Shown here: in pieces, positions 28,584 through 37,728 of the stretch
How the letters are laid out: the number at the start of each line of letters is the position of its first letter
Numbering within the stretch: the stretch's first letter is position 1
DNA from: Kineosporiaceae bacterium
GTDB lineage: Bacteria; Actinomycetota; Actinomycetes; Actinomycetales; Kineosporiaceae
Length of the DNA: 64,000 nt
Reading direction: 5' to 3'
NCBI GenBank assembly: GCA_016713225.1
Contig: JADJPO010000003.1
Location: 62,001-126,000, forward strand
The notes under the pieces: generated by a model
The model's input: only the letters and a program-made list of their open reading frames with translations
The model's database searches: none
What the model was told of the DNA's origin: nothing
Made by a program: the position numbers and the translations under genes

Positions 28584-28659
28584 ACGCCGAGTATCGACAC
28601 GACGACTCCGCCATGGCAGAGCCAGCCCGGATCTGTGGACAACTCCAGCCCGGCCCGGG

Positions 28660-28709
28660 GAGTCGGGCCGGGTTTGCCCTGCCAGACGCGGGCAAACCCG
28701 GCCCGACTC
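28660..28709. repeat. Palindromic repeat family A, copy 2
   Basis: The arms 28660-28679 and 28690-28709 are perfectly complementary over 20 base pairs, with a 10-base loop (TGCCAGACGC). This is the longest stem of the three copies. It lies between the start of the DUF559 gene and ligA, 40 bases before the ligA start. Confidence 0.88.
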
Positions 28710-28748
28710 ATCGAGGCGCTGTCGGTGGGGTGCGGCAGGATGTGAGAC

Positions 28749-30830
28749 GTGACCGAGCAGCCGCCTGCCACCGAGATCCCCGTCGACCTGCGTCACCGCT
28801 GGACCGACCTGGCCGAGCAGATCCGCGGCCACCGGTTCGCCTACTACGTCAGGGACGCCCCGACGATCTCGGACGCCGAGTTCGACGTGCTGTTGCGTGA
28901 GCTCGAGCAGCTCGAGAACGATCATCCCGAACTGCGCACCCCGGACTCACCCACCCAGGTGGTGGGCGGCACCTGGTCGACCGACTTCGCCCCCGTCGAC
29001 CACCTCGAGCGCATGCTCAGCCTCGACAACGTGTTCGACACCGACGAGCTGACGGCCTGGGCCGAGCGGGTGCAGCGCGACGCGGGCGACGAACCGGTGC
29101 AGTTCCTGTGCGAGCTCAAGATCGACGGCTTGGCCATCAACCTGTTGTACGAGAACGGCATCCTGACGCGCGCCGCCACCCGCGGTGACGGCCGCACCGG
29201 TGAGGACGTCACGCTCAACGTCCGCACCATCGCCGGGGTGCCGCACCGGCTCACCGCGACCGACGACGTCGCGGTGCCGCAGCGGGTCGAGGTGCGCGGC
29301 GAGGTGTTCTTCCCGGTGGCCGGCTTCGCGGAGCTGAACGCTGCCCTGGTCGAGGCCGGCAAGGCACCGTTCGCCAACCCCCGCAACGCGGCCGCCGGAT
29401 CGCTGCGCCAGAAGGACCCCCGGGTCAGCGCCTCGCGGCCGTTGCGGTTGCTGGTGCACGGCATCGGCGCCCGCACCGGCTTCGACATCGCCAGCCAGTC
29501 CCAGGCCTACGCGCTGCTCGCCGCCTGGGGGCTGCCGGTTCCCGACAGCTACCGGGTGGTGGACGACGTCGCGGACGTGCGTACGTTCATCCTGCACACC
29601 GGTGAACACCGCCACGACCAGGTGCACGAGATCGACGGCGTCGTGGTCAAGGTGGACGACGTTGGCCAGCAGCGGCGCCTCGGCTCGACCAGCCGGGCAC
29701 CCCGCTGGGCGGTGGCGTTCAAGTACCCGCCCGAAGAGGTGAACACGAAGCTGCTCGACATCCGGGTGAACGTCGGACGCACCGGCCGGGTGACCCCGTT
29801 CGGCGTGATGGAGCCGGTGCTGGTATCGGGCTCGACGGTGGCGATGGCGACGCTGCACAACGCGTTCGAGGTGCGGCGTAAGGGTGTGCTGATCGGCGAC
29901 ACCGTGGTGTTGCGCAAAGCCGGCGACGTGATCCCCGAGATCGTCGGTCCCGTGGTCGAGGCGCGCGATGGCACCGAGGGCGAGTTCGTGATGCCGACGC
30001 ACTGCCCGGCCTGTGGCACCGAGCTGGCCTACGAGAAAGAGGGCGACGCCGACATCCGCTGCCCGAATGCCCGTACCTGCCCGAGTCAACTGCGCGAGCG
30101 CCTGTTCCACGTCGCCGGGCGCGGTGCCTTCGACATCGAGGCGCTCGGCTGGGAGGGCGCCCAGGCGCTGCTCGACGCACCGGCCGAGGTGCTCGTCGAC
30201 GAGGGTGACCTGTTCGCGCTCACCGCCGACAAGCTGAACCAGGTGCCGCTCTACACCAAGCTCGACGGCCAGCTCTCGGCGAACGGTGAGCGACTGCTCG
30301 AGAACCTCGAACGGGTGAGGTCCCAACCGTTGTGGCGCGTCCTGGTCGCGCTGTCCATCCGGCACGTCGGCCCGACCGCGGCGCGCTCGCTGGCCCAGGC
30401 GCTCGGGTCGATCGAGGCGATCCGGGCGGCCTCGGTCGAGCAGCTGAGTGCCGTCGACGGGGTCGGTGGGGTGATCGCCGAGTCGGTGCTGGAGTGGTTC
30501 GCCGTCGACTGGCACGTCTCGATCGTCGAGCGCTGGGCCGCGGCCGGGGTGCGGATGGCCGACGAGGTCGACGAGTCCACCCCCAAGACCCTCGCGGGGT
30601 TGACCATCGTGGTCACCGGCTCACTCGACGGTTTCACCCGCGACGGCGCCAAGGAGGCGATCCTGACCCGGGGCGGCAAGGCCTCGGGCAGTGTCTCGAA
30701 GAAGACCAGCTTCGTCGTGGTCGGGGCCAGCCCCGGCAGCAAGGCCGACACCGCGACCAAGCTCGGGGTACCGGTCCTGGACGAGGCCGGGTTCGTCAGG
30801 CTGCTGGAACACGGTCCGGACGCAGGCTGA
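28749..30830 (+). CDS. ligA: NAD-dependent DNA ligase
   Basis: Essential replicative ligase, 693 residues. The adenylated lysine is Lys124 in CELKIDGLAINLLYENG. The NTase/OB core, the four-cysteine zinc finger (CPACGTELAYEK through CPNARTCPSQL), a helix-hairpin-helix region (SIRHVGPTAARSLAQAL) and a C-terminal BRCT domain (TIVVTGSLDGFTRDGAKEA) are complete. The start is GTG with CAGGAT 7 bases upstream, so it may be leaderless. Its 3' end overlaps the opposing glycosyltransferase gene by 35 bases. Confidence 0.97.
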   Translation: MTEQPPATEIPVDLRHRWTDLAEQIRGHRFAYYVRDAPTISDAEFDVLLRELEQLENDHPELRTPDSPTQVVGGTWSTDFAPVDHLERMLSLDNVFDTDELTAWAERVQRDAGDEPVQFLCELKIDGLAINLLYENGILTRAATRGDGRTGEDVTLNVRTIAGVPHRLTATDDVAVPQRVEVRGEVFFPVAGFAELNAALVEAGKAPFANPRNAAAGSLRQKDPRVSASRPLRLLVHGIGARTGFDIASQSQAYALLAAWGLPVPDSYRVVDDVADVRTFILHTGEHRHDQVHEIDGVVVKVDDVGQQRRLGSTSRAPRWAVAFKYPPEEVNTKLLDIRVNVGRTGRVTPFGVMEPVLVSGSTVAMATLHNAFEVRRKGVLIGDTVVLRKAGDVIPEIVGPVVEARDGTEGEFVMPTHCPACGTELAYEKEGDADIRCPNARTCPSQLRERLFHVAGRGAFDIEALGWEGAQALLDAPAEVLVDEGDLFALTADKLNQVPLYTKLDGQLSANGERLLENLERVRSQPLWRVLVALSIRHVGPTAARSLAQALGSIEAIRAASVEQLSAVDGVGGVIAESVLEWFAVDWHVSIVERWAAAGVRMADEVDESTPKTLAGLTIVVTGSLDGFTRDGAKEAILTRGGKASGSVSKKTSFVVVGASPGSKADTATKLGVPVLDEAGFVRLLEHGPDAG

Positions 30831-32088
30831 CCACGCGTTCGGTGCGCTCCCACACTGCGCTGCGCGAGGACCGCAGCGCCTGCCAGGCCCCGGTCACGAA
30901 GCTCGGGTAACTGACCACCCAGAAGTAGATCGGGAAGATCACGAACAGCGGGACCAGTCGCCACCCGCCCGGCGCGTAGGGGCCGTCGAGCATCGTGGCG
31001 ATCGCGGTCTGCACCCCGAACAGCCCCAGCGTCCACAGCAGCACACCCACCCACTCCTGCCCGGTGGGCAGCAGGGTCGTGGACCCCACGACCGTGCCGG
31101 TGAGGCTCTCGATCGCGATGCGCGCCAGCATGCCCGTGGCCAGCAACATCCACACCCCCGCGCCCACCACCTGCGCACCGATCGGGATCAGCGCCCGATT
31201 GGCGGAGCGGGCGAACCCGGCGTGCATGACCATCACCTCGACCATGCCGCGCGCCCAGCGCCGGCGCTGACGCCACAACGGCCTCAGCCGGGTCGGAGCC
31301 TGCACCTCGAACACCGCCCGAGGTTCGTAGCGCAACTGCCAGCCGGCCCGCTGTAGCCGCCAGCTCGCCTCGATGTCCTCGGTGGCGGTCTCGACCGTCC
31401 AGCCGCCGATCGCCCGCAACGCTTCGGTGCGCAGGCAGGCCGCCGCCCCGCTGACGGTGTAGAGCCCACCCCAGAACTGCTCGGCACGCTTGGCCATGCC
31501 GACGATGACGGTGTACTCCATCGCCTGGATCGCGGTGAGCGGGTTCTGCACGTTGCCGACCCGGGCGTTGCCGGTCACGGCCCCCACGGCCGGGTCGGCG
31601 AACTGCTGCACCATCGAGCGGATCGCGCCCGGGTGGCACCAGGTGTCGGCGTCCACCACCAGGAACAGGTCGGTGTCGACGCGATCGAGGACGTATTGCA
31701 GCGCCGCGCTCTTGCCGCCGTTGACCTCGAGATCGTGCACGACCACGCCGCGGTCGCGGTAGTCCGCCGCGATCCGGGCGGTGCCGTCGGTGCTGCCGTC
31801 ACACACCACGTGCAGCTGCATCGCCGGGTAGTCCTGGGCCAGCAGGGCCTCGATGGTGCCGGCGATCAGCAACTCCTCGTTGTGGGCCGGGACGACGACC
31901 GCCACCGTCGGCAACCAGGCGTCGTTCATCGGCAGCCGCCACTCGTGGCGGATCACCTGGGTCAGGCCGAGCACGCTCCAGGCGATCGCCAGGACGGCGG
32001 GGAACAACGTGACGTACTCGAGCACCACGGCGTCCAGCGCGTTCAGCCCGTTCAGCCCGTTCAGCCCGGCCAGGCTCAGCCCGGTCAT
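30796..32088 (-). CDS. pgaC: Membrane glycosyltransferase, poly-beta-1,6-N-acetylglucosamine synthase-like
   Basis: GT2 synthase of 430 residues. An N-terminal membrane helix (about 20-42) precedes the catalytic domain. This domain has AVVVPAHNEELLI, the DxD-type VVDADTWCHPGAI, TGNARVGN, the TED motif in TATEDIEASWRL, and RQRRRWARG (the Q/RxxRW processivity motif). C-terminal membrane helices follow. The motif set fits processive beta-glycan synthases of the PgaC/IcaA type. It overlaps the small membrane gene upstream by four bases and its 3' end overlaps ligA. The actual sugar is inferred from the family. Confidence 0.85.
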   Translation of the reverse strand: MTGLSLAGLNGLNGLNALDAVVLEYVTLFPAVLAIAWSVLGLTQVIRHEWRLPMNDAWLPTVAVVVPAHNEELLIAGTIEALLAQDYPAMQLHVVCDGSTDGTARIAADYRDRGVVVHDLEVNGGKSAALQYVLDRVDTDLFLVVDADTWCHPGAIRSMVQQFADPAVGAVTGNARVGNVQNPLTAIQAMEYTVIVGMAKRAEQFWGGLYTVSGAAACLRTEALRAIGGWTVETATEDIEASWRLQRAGWQLRYEPRAVFEVQAPTRLRPLWRQRRRWARGMVEVMVMHAGFARSANRALIPIGAQVVGAGVWMLLATGMLARIAIESLTGTVVGSTTLLPTGQEWVGVLLWTLGLFGVQTAIATMLDGPYAPGGWRLVPLFVIFPIYFWVVSYPSFVTGAWQALRSSRSAVWERTERVVSLRPDRVPAA

Positions 32089-32324
32089 GACCGTGCCCCC
32101 TGCCGCGCGGCGCGACGGGTCGCGATCTGGGCCAGGACGACCCAGATGGCCAACCCGGTGGTCAGCGACCACACGGCGGGCCACCCGCGTTCCCGGCCGA
32201 GCACCAGCGTGGCCAGGGCACTCCAGACCGCGTAGGCGCCGGTCAGGAAGCCGGTGGTGAACAGGGCGTTGACGGCCAGGGTGCGCACCGGGTCGAGTGC
32301 ACGGGTGCCGGGTTGGGGGGTCAT
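32085..32324 (-). CDS. Small two-helix membrane protein, PgaD-like position
   Basis: The product is 79 residues with two membrane helices (about 17-40 and 47-66) and a basic tail. GAGAGGA precedes the ATG and it overlaps the synthase start by four bases. Two-helix partners (PgaD, HmsS) sit in the same place in polysaccharide operons and are needed for synthase activity. Sequence similarity alone is too short to prove the family, so this is inferred from topology and position. Confidence 0.65.
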   Translation of the reverse strand: MTPQPGTRALDPVRTLAVNALFTTGFLTGAYAVWSALATLVLGRERGWPAVWSLTTGLAIWVVLAQIATRRAARQGARS

Positions 32325-32379
32325 GACGAGTCCTCTCGGTCGAGATCGTGTGCGTGGTGGGCAGGGAAACCGGCAGCGA

Positions 32380-34401
32380 TCAGGGGGTTTCGTACCGATC
32401 GAGGACGGCGCGGGCGTGGCTCGCGGCGTCCCGCAGGGTTTCGACGCGGCACTGGTCGCAGGCCTTGGCGTAGCGGATGAACTCACGGACCGCGGCCAGG
32501 TTGTCCGGCGTGCTGGCCGACCACTGGTGGATGTCGAGCACGAACACCGGCTCACCCGAGGCCACCACGGCATCGAGCCGCTGCTGCCAGGCCGCCGACA
32601 TCTCCTCGGCGCTCAACTCGTTGATCACTCGGGCGTCCCAGTCGTTCGGGATCACGAACGGCACCACGACGATGCGCCCCGGGCCGCCGTCCGATCGGGT
32701 GGCGTAGCGGACGGGGATCAGCGAGGTCAGCGGGTCGTAGGCGGCCGAGCCGTCGTACTCCAGCCCGGCTCGGATCAGCTGGTCGCGCGCCAGGTCGGTG
32801 ATGCTGTTGCGGGGGGCGCCGAAACCGTGCACCGCGAACCCGAGCTGTTCGAGCGAACTCAGACCCCGGTTGACCGAGACCAGTTGCTGCGCCGCGGTCA
32901 GCGAGTCGATCTGTTCGTGGTCGTAGGAGTGCGAACCGATCTCGTGTCCGGCGGCCGCAGCCCGGCGGACGGCGTCCGGCTGCAGTTCGGCCAGGCGCCC
33001 CACGGTCAGGAAGGTGGCCTTGACACCCTCGGCGGCGAACAGGTCGAGCAGGGTGTCGATCATCTGCGGGTGCACGGTGTCGTAGCTGGGGGTGTCGTCC
33101 GGTTCGGTGTCGATCCGGATCACGACGGAGACGTGGTCGGGCCGCGGCATCGGCCCGGCCCGATGACCCTCGAGAGCCGTCCCGATCCGGGTCAGCTCGG
33201 CCTCGGTCCAGGCGTCGAACAGGAACCAACTGACGGCGTTCTGCCACGGCCCCAGGGCCTCGAGGGTGAGGCGGGTGGTGCGCACCGACATGTCGCCGTC
33301 CAGCACGGCGGTGATCGGCACCCGGCCGGCGACGAGGCGGGCGGCCGAGTCCAGCCGCTCGCGAGCCCACGTGGGGCTGTGATCCCAGTCGTCCCAGTAG
33401 TCCATCAGCACGATCTCGGCGAGTCCGGCGCCGGCCAGCCGGTCGAGGTCCTGACCCGCCTGGGTGTTCTCGCGGTAGCCACCGGCCGAGAACGGCAGCA
33501 GGAAGGCGCCCACCGGCGTGCCGGGCCGTGCCAGTTGAACCGCGTGACGGATCTCGGTCACCGTCGCGGTGATCTGCTCGGCGCGCAGCGTCTGCCAGGT
33601 GTCCCAGAGGCGGCGCAGCGCAGCCGACGCATCCGGTGCGGCGGCCCGGCGCAGGTCCAGCGGGGTGAGGGCCTGGCCGGTCGTGCGGCTCCAGCCACTG
33701 CGCCGGTCGAGCTCGGCCAGGGCGATCGGGCAGGCCCCGGCGAAGTCGTCGTCGTAGCGGACGAAGTCGAGGTAGATGCCGCCGAGGTTGCCGAACCGGG
33801 TGACGATCTCGGCTGCGATGGCGGCCTGGTGGCGACGGACCTGCGGGTCGAACGGGCACAGCCAGTCCGATTCGGCCTCCAGCGTGCCGTCCTCGGTGAT
33901 GCGTTGCGAGCGCCACTGCGGATGGGCGGTGGCTGCCTGGGTGTCGTGCAGCACCGGCAGCCAGGCCAGCGGGGTGACCTGGCGCTGCGCGAGGGTGTCG
34001 ATCAGGGTGCCGAGCCGGTTGTCGGCGTAGCCGGCGGCCACCGGTGCGAGTGTCGAGGGGTAGAACAGCGTGCCCGAGGGGTGCTCCTCGTCCTCGTCCT
34101 GCTTGACCTGCACCCAGGCGCGCTGCGCGCCCTGGGCGCGCAACCGGTCGGCGAGCCCGGACGCCGCCGTGGCGGCCGCAGCGGGTGAGGTGGCGGCGTC
34201 CAGCTGGGGCGCCGTCCGGACGACGTACCCGGTCGGTGCCTGGGGGACGCCGCCGGTCGCGCTCGTGACGGCGGGGCCGGTGGCGCCGGCGGGCGTGGCG
34301 GCCAGCGGTACCGGCGCCACACGGCCGGCGGCCACCAGGAACGCGGCCAGCAGGCCGGTGGCGGTCAGGGCGCCGCCGAGGACTCTTCGTCGGGAGGTCA
34401 T
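32380..34401 (-). CDS. Exported glycoside-hydrolase-like plus polysaccharide deacetylase protein, PgaB-like
   Basis: The product is 673 residues. The N-terminus MTSRRRVLGGALTATGLLAAFL is a signal or anchor sequence with a twin-arginine-like start. Residues of about 70-400 form a barrel domain (WVQVKQDEDEE, GGIYLDFVRYDDDFAG, LMDYWDDWDHS) like the hydrolase half of PgaB. The C-terminal about 220 residues are a NodB-type deacetylase (VVIRIDTEPDD, metal-binding HEIGSHSYDHEQID, FGAPRNS). In E. coli PgaB the deacetylase comes first, so the order is reversed here. Upstream of the PgaD-like and synthase genes, it would trim or deacetylate the exported polysaccharide. Confidence 0.8.
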   Translation of the reverse strand: MTSRRRVLGGALTATGLLAAFLVAAGRVAPVPLAATPAGATGPAVTSATGGVPQAPTGYVVRTAPQLDAATSPAAAATAASGLADRLRAQGAQRAWVQVKQDEDEEHPSGTLFYPSTLAPVAAGYADNRLGTLIDTLAQRQVTPLAWLPVLHDTQAATAHPQWRSQRITEDGTLEAESDWLCPFDPQVRRHQAAIAAEIVTRFGNLGGIYLDFVRYDDDFAGACPIALAELDRRSGWSRTTGQALTPLDLRRAAAPDASAALRRLWDTWQTLRAEQITATVTEIRHAVQLARPGTPVGAFLLPFSAGGYRENTQAGQDLDRLAGAGLAEIVLMDYWDDWDHSPTWARERLDSAARLVAGRVPITAVLDGDMSVRTTRLTLEALGPWQNAVSWFLFDAWTEAELTRIGTALEGHRAGPMPRPDHVSVVIRIDTEPDDTPSYDTVHPQMIDTLLDLFAAEGVKATFLTVGRLAELQPDAVRRAAAAGHEIGSHSYDHEQIDSLTAAQQLVSVNRGLSSLEQLGFAVHGFGAPRNSITDLARDQLIRAGLEYDGSAAYDPLTSLIPVRYATRSDGGPGRIVVVPFVIPNDWDARVINELSAEEMSAAWQQRLDAVVASGEPVFVLDIHQWSASTPDNLAAVREFIRYAKACDQCRVETLRDAASHARAVLDRYETP

Positions 34402-34692
34402 GCCCTCACGGTCCGCCGACGCTGGTTCTGCTCTCCATCGGACGGAGGTTCTAGTCCCTTCACACGCCGCGTCGCCCCCGTGAGCCCTCCGAAACCAACA
34501 CCCCTCACCTGCGCTGATCGGCCCGGCGAGCAGCAAGGGGTGACCCACCCGGCGGCCGGCGCCACGTTGTTCTGAGCGGTCCACCAGGTGATCGTCACCG
34601 TGAACAGTTCACTCGACCGTTTGGTCGTCCCTTCGGGTCGATCACCCGGAGTCGGTTCCGGTCGGGGGTGCAGGGGATCCACACTGACCGAC
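34402..34692. other. Divergent promoter region
   Basis: These 291 bases lie between the PgaB-like gene and the lipoprotein gene. A candidate -10 for the lipoprotein gene is CACACT at 34680-34685, 7 bases before its ATG. Nothing else is recognised. Confidence 0.4.
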
Positions 34693-36465
34693 ATGATGGG
34701 TCGTGCCGCGGGGCGGGGTGCACGCGTGCTGGTCACCGCCGCGGCCGGGGTCGTCCTGCTCGCCGTCACCGGCTGCACCGGGACGCCGTCCGGGGGTTCG
34801 GCCTCCTCCGGGGCAGCCTCGTCCGGGAACGCGTCCTCTGGGGTCGCGCCGTCCGAGGTCGCGCCGTCCGGTGAGGTCACCTCGCCCCGGGTGGTGGGCC
34901 AGGTGGACGGCATCGACTGGTCGCTGCCCGAGGGCCTCGAACCGGCGCCGAACTCGGGGTTCTACTCCGAGGACGCCTCGCCCGCCGACCAGATCACGGT
35001 GCGCTCGATCGACCTCACCTGGCGCCAGCTGGCCCCGCGCGCCGGGGTGCTCGACACCGCGCACGAGACCGGTGCGGCGCAGGGCATGACCTTCGATCCG
35101 CTCGACACTCAACTGCGGGACGACGGCCCGTTCTGGATGCGCATCTTCGCCAGCGGCCGTGACTGGGCCCCGGCCTGGGTGGCCGAGACCTGCCGGGTGC
35201 CCGACTACGGCCCGGACGACGACGGCATGCGACATCTGCCGCTGTGGCACGAGTGTGTCTGGTCCCACCTGCTCGACACCTACCGAGAGGTGTTCGTGCG
35301 CAAGGGATTACGGGCTGACCCCCGGCTGCGTCTCGTCTACGTGCCCGGCGGTTACACGTGGGCCGAGTACGACTTCGAGACCATGAACGCCGCCGTCCGG
35401 GCCGGCGACCTCGACACCCGGCGGTACCTGGCCTGGCACGCCCACGCCTGGAAGGACCTGGTCGAGATCTTCGGGCCGTATGCCACCAAACTGGTGTTCA
35501 CCGGCGAGGACTACCCGTTCACCGAGCTGGCCCCGGCCCAGCGGGGCGGGCTGGCCCAGCAGGCCACCGCGGCCGGCATGGGCATTCGCAACGGCATCCC
35601 GGAGCTGTCGAACTTCCACCTGTCGCAGGCTCCGGCCTACGGCAGTCGGATCGGGGTCGACGGCCACCTGACGATCGACGAGTCGCTGGCGATCCACGAC
35701 GGTCGCCACGTGATCGGTATGGAGAACGAGTGCTTCACCGACTGCGGGTTCCACACCGACGACCTCGCCTATGCCGTGACCCAGACCAACCTGAAGAGCC
35801 TGCAGCTGCGGGCCAACTGGATCTACGTGGTGCCGGCCGACTCCGGGCTCGACGCGCTGCCCGAGCACTGGCGGTGGGTGCGCCTGTCGCTGGGTCGCAC
35901 CGTGCAGACCACGCCGGATGTCTGGGCGCAGCTGCGCGAGGCGTCCGACGAGTACTGGCGGGGTAACGACGAGGCCCCGTTCACCGCGCCCGCCACCTGG
36001 CCCGGCAAGCCGTGGGTGCGCAACCTCGAACGCTGGCTGGTGCAGCGCGACGTCCCCGGTGGCCGGGCTCACCGGGCGAGTGTCGACGTCCACCGGGCGG
36101 TACTGGCACCCGAGAACGGCACCGCCTACGAGGGGCTGTCGACCGATGTGGCCGCGGGCGACACGGCGATCCACCTGGATGTCGACGACCGGTTCCCGGG
36201 GGTTACCCACGACCCGCTGCAGGTGCAGGTCACCTATTGGGACGCCGGAGGCGCGTTCCGCCTGGTCACGGCCCTGGGCTCGAGTGCGCTCGTGACTCCC
36301 GGCGGCACGCCCCGATGGCGGACGGCGATCTTCCGGGTGTCACCCGAGGCCTTGCGCAACGGCCTGACCGGCGGCACCGACCTGGCCGTACAGGCCGCGC
36401 AGACCCGCGGCGGGAAGGACGTGACGGTGTGGTTCGTGCGGCTGGTGAAGCTGGGTCCGCGCTGA
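34693..36465 (+). CDS. Lipoprotein with a glycoside-hydrolase-like barrel
   Basis: The product is 590 residues. The N-terminus is a lipoprotein signal peptide ending in the lipobox LAVTGC (Cys about residue 32). A Ser/Ala/Gly-rich spacer (about 35-65) follows. The body begins with DLTWRQLAPRAGVLDTA and MRIFASGRDWAPAWVAETC, which resembles the first strands of GH-type barrels such as beta-galactosidase/GH42 relatives. A C-terminal beta-sandwich (about 470-590) follows. The catalytic pair cannot be assigned. It is divergent from the polysaccharide operon and may act on the same polymer. The function is not established. Confidence 0.65.
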   Translation: MMGRAAGRGARVLVTAAAGVVLLAVTGCTGTPSGGSASSGAASSGNASSGVAPSEVAPSGEVTSPRVVGQVDGIDWSLPEGLEPAPNSGFYSEDASPADQITVRSIDLTWRQLAPRAGVLDTAHETGAAQGMTFDPLDTQLRDDGPFWMRIFASGRDWAPAWVAETCRVPDYGPDDDGMRHLPLWHECVWSHLLDTYREVFVRKGLRADPRLRLVYVPGGYTWAEYDFETMNAAVRAGDLDTRRYLAWHAHAWKDLVEIFGPYATKLVFTGEDYPFTELAPAQRGGLAQQATAAGMGIRNGIPELSNFHLSQAPAYGSRIGVDGHLTIDESLAIHDGRHVIGMENECFTDCGFHTDDLAYAVTQTNLKSLQLRANWIYVVPADSGLDALPEHWRWVRLSLGRTVQTTPDVWAQLREASDEYWRGNDEAPFTAPATWPGKPWVRNLERWLVQRDVPGGRAHRASVDVHRAVLAPENGTAYEGLSTDVAAGDTAIHLDVDDRFPGVTHDPLQVQVTYWDAGGAFRLVTALGSSALVTPGGTPRWRTAIFRVSPEALRNGLTGGTDLAVQAAQTRGGKDVTVWFVRLVKLGPR

Positions 36466-36510
36466 AGCCGACCACTCTGGTGGGGGTTTCGTATCGAGAT
36501 GACGCGCAGT

Positions 36511-37728
36511 TCAGGTCAGTTCGATGGACGTCGGCGCTGGGGCGAGCTCGACGTCCGAGCCGTCGATGGCCTTCCTCGCCAGGAGCCGGTCCGATGCCTC
36601 GGCGAAGAGTGCCTCGACCTTGCCCAGGTGTTTCGTCAGGTTGTTGGGGGTGATCGTGCGACAGTCGAAGACCGCCAGTTGGTCCCTGGAGGTCAGTTTG
36701 TCGAAGACCTCGGTGAACCGCTCGGCAATGCGCCGCCCCCGGAGGTGCAGGCTGGAGGCGATCACCAATTCCTCCTTGGCGAAGTGAATGAAGACGTCAG
36801 TGTCGTCGATCACGACGAGTTCAAAAGTGTTCTCGTGGCTCGTGAGGAACAGCGTGAACGGCCGACCCATGAAGTCGACCAAGTGCTGAATGACGTCCTG
36901 CTTCTTCTCGATATTGTTCAACGAGATGATCCGACGGTATTCCTGTACCGGAGGCTGATGAGATGATCCCCTCACCCTCTCTTCTATCGCCTGGAGATAT
37001 TCGGGGCGACGCATGATGGACGCGGGAAAATAGCGGGATGAGCGAATCGAGAACTTCGCCTGGTGAGTGGCCCTCGTGAGCTCCTCGAATGCGTCGTCCT
37101 GTCCGTCGATGTACTCGGCATTGGTTCGCCACTCGGCATCGGGGAGTACCTCCATCGCCTCGAGCCGAGCGTCCAGGCGTTCGAGAAAGGTGTTCACCCT
37201 CACGACCAGTTGCGCCATCGGGTCGGTATCGGCAGCGATGTTCTCGAGCGACAGGAAGGCAGCGATGGGGTTTTGGGTGCCTTCAGGGCTACCACCGAGC
37301 GCAACGGAGATCTGCTCGCCGAGTTCACGACGCGCCGCTTCGAGGGAGGTCCAATCCGCCAGGTCGTAGATGACAGCGCGCGAGTCTGCGAGGTCGAACG
37401 GCAGACGCTGCCCCCTGGGACTCAGGATGATGACCGGCTTCCCCGTGGTGTGACGGAATGCCAGCTCGTAGAAGACGTTGGCGTTCAGGCCGGTGAGATC
37501 GGCTATCACCAGCGCAGCCTCATTGAGATGTTTCAATACCTGGGCGGTGATGAGGCCGGGGGAGCGGATGTGGTCGGCGCGCACGCAGCTGAGTTCGTGA
37601 TTGTCTGCAATTGGCGAAATGAGTTGCGCGAATACCGTGTCAGCGGTGCGGCGTGTATCCGAGCCATCCTCGCCTATGGGTGACACCACAAAGCACTCAC
37701 TCGTGGGGCCTTCTCGCGCCGAAGACAT
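36511..37728 (-). CDS. TIR/nucleoside 2-deoxyribosyltransferase-like protein, possible defence effector
   Basis: The product is 405 residues. The N-terminal domain (about 12-125) starts FVVSPIGEDGSDTRRTADTV and contains ADLTGLNANVFYELAFRH, with candidate catalytic Asp77 and Glu89. These are the hallmarks of deoxyribosyltransferase/TIR-like enzymes that cleave N-glycosidic bonds, sometimes of NAD+. The remainder (about 190-405) is a separate domain with KFSIRSSRYFPASIM and LFLTSHENTFELVVIDDTDV, loosely like phospholipase D-type sensor domains. Base composition is clearly lower in G+C and codon use is less biased than in neighbours, a sign of transfer. The ATG at 37728 has TACCGT 6 bases upstream. 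The defence role is inference. Confidence 0.7.
   Translation of the reverse strand: MSSAREGPTSECFVVSPIGEDGSDTRRTADTVFAQLISPIADNHELSCVRADHIRSPGLITAQVLKHLNEAALVIADLTGLNANVFYELAFRHTTGKPVIILSPRGQRLPFDLADSRAVIYDLADWTSLEAARRELGEQISVALGGSPEGTQNPIAAFLSLENIAADTDPMAQLVVRVNTFLERLDARLEAMEVLPDAEWRTNAEYIDGQDDAFEELTRATHQAKFSIRSSRYFPASIMRRPEYLQAIEERVRGSSHQPPVQEYRRIISLNNIEKKQDVIQHLVDFMGRPFTLFLTSHENTFELVVIDDTDVFIHFAKEELVIASSLHLRGRRIAERFTEVFDKLTSRDQLAVFDCRTITPNNLTKHLGKVEALFAEASDRLLARKAIDGSDVELAPAPTSIELT

Noticed and set aside
27560..28709. CRISPR-like arrangement of repeats
   Set aside because: There are only two copies about 1.1 kb apart with a gene between them; no regular spacers and no cas genes.
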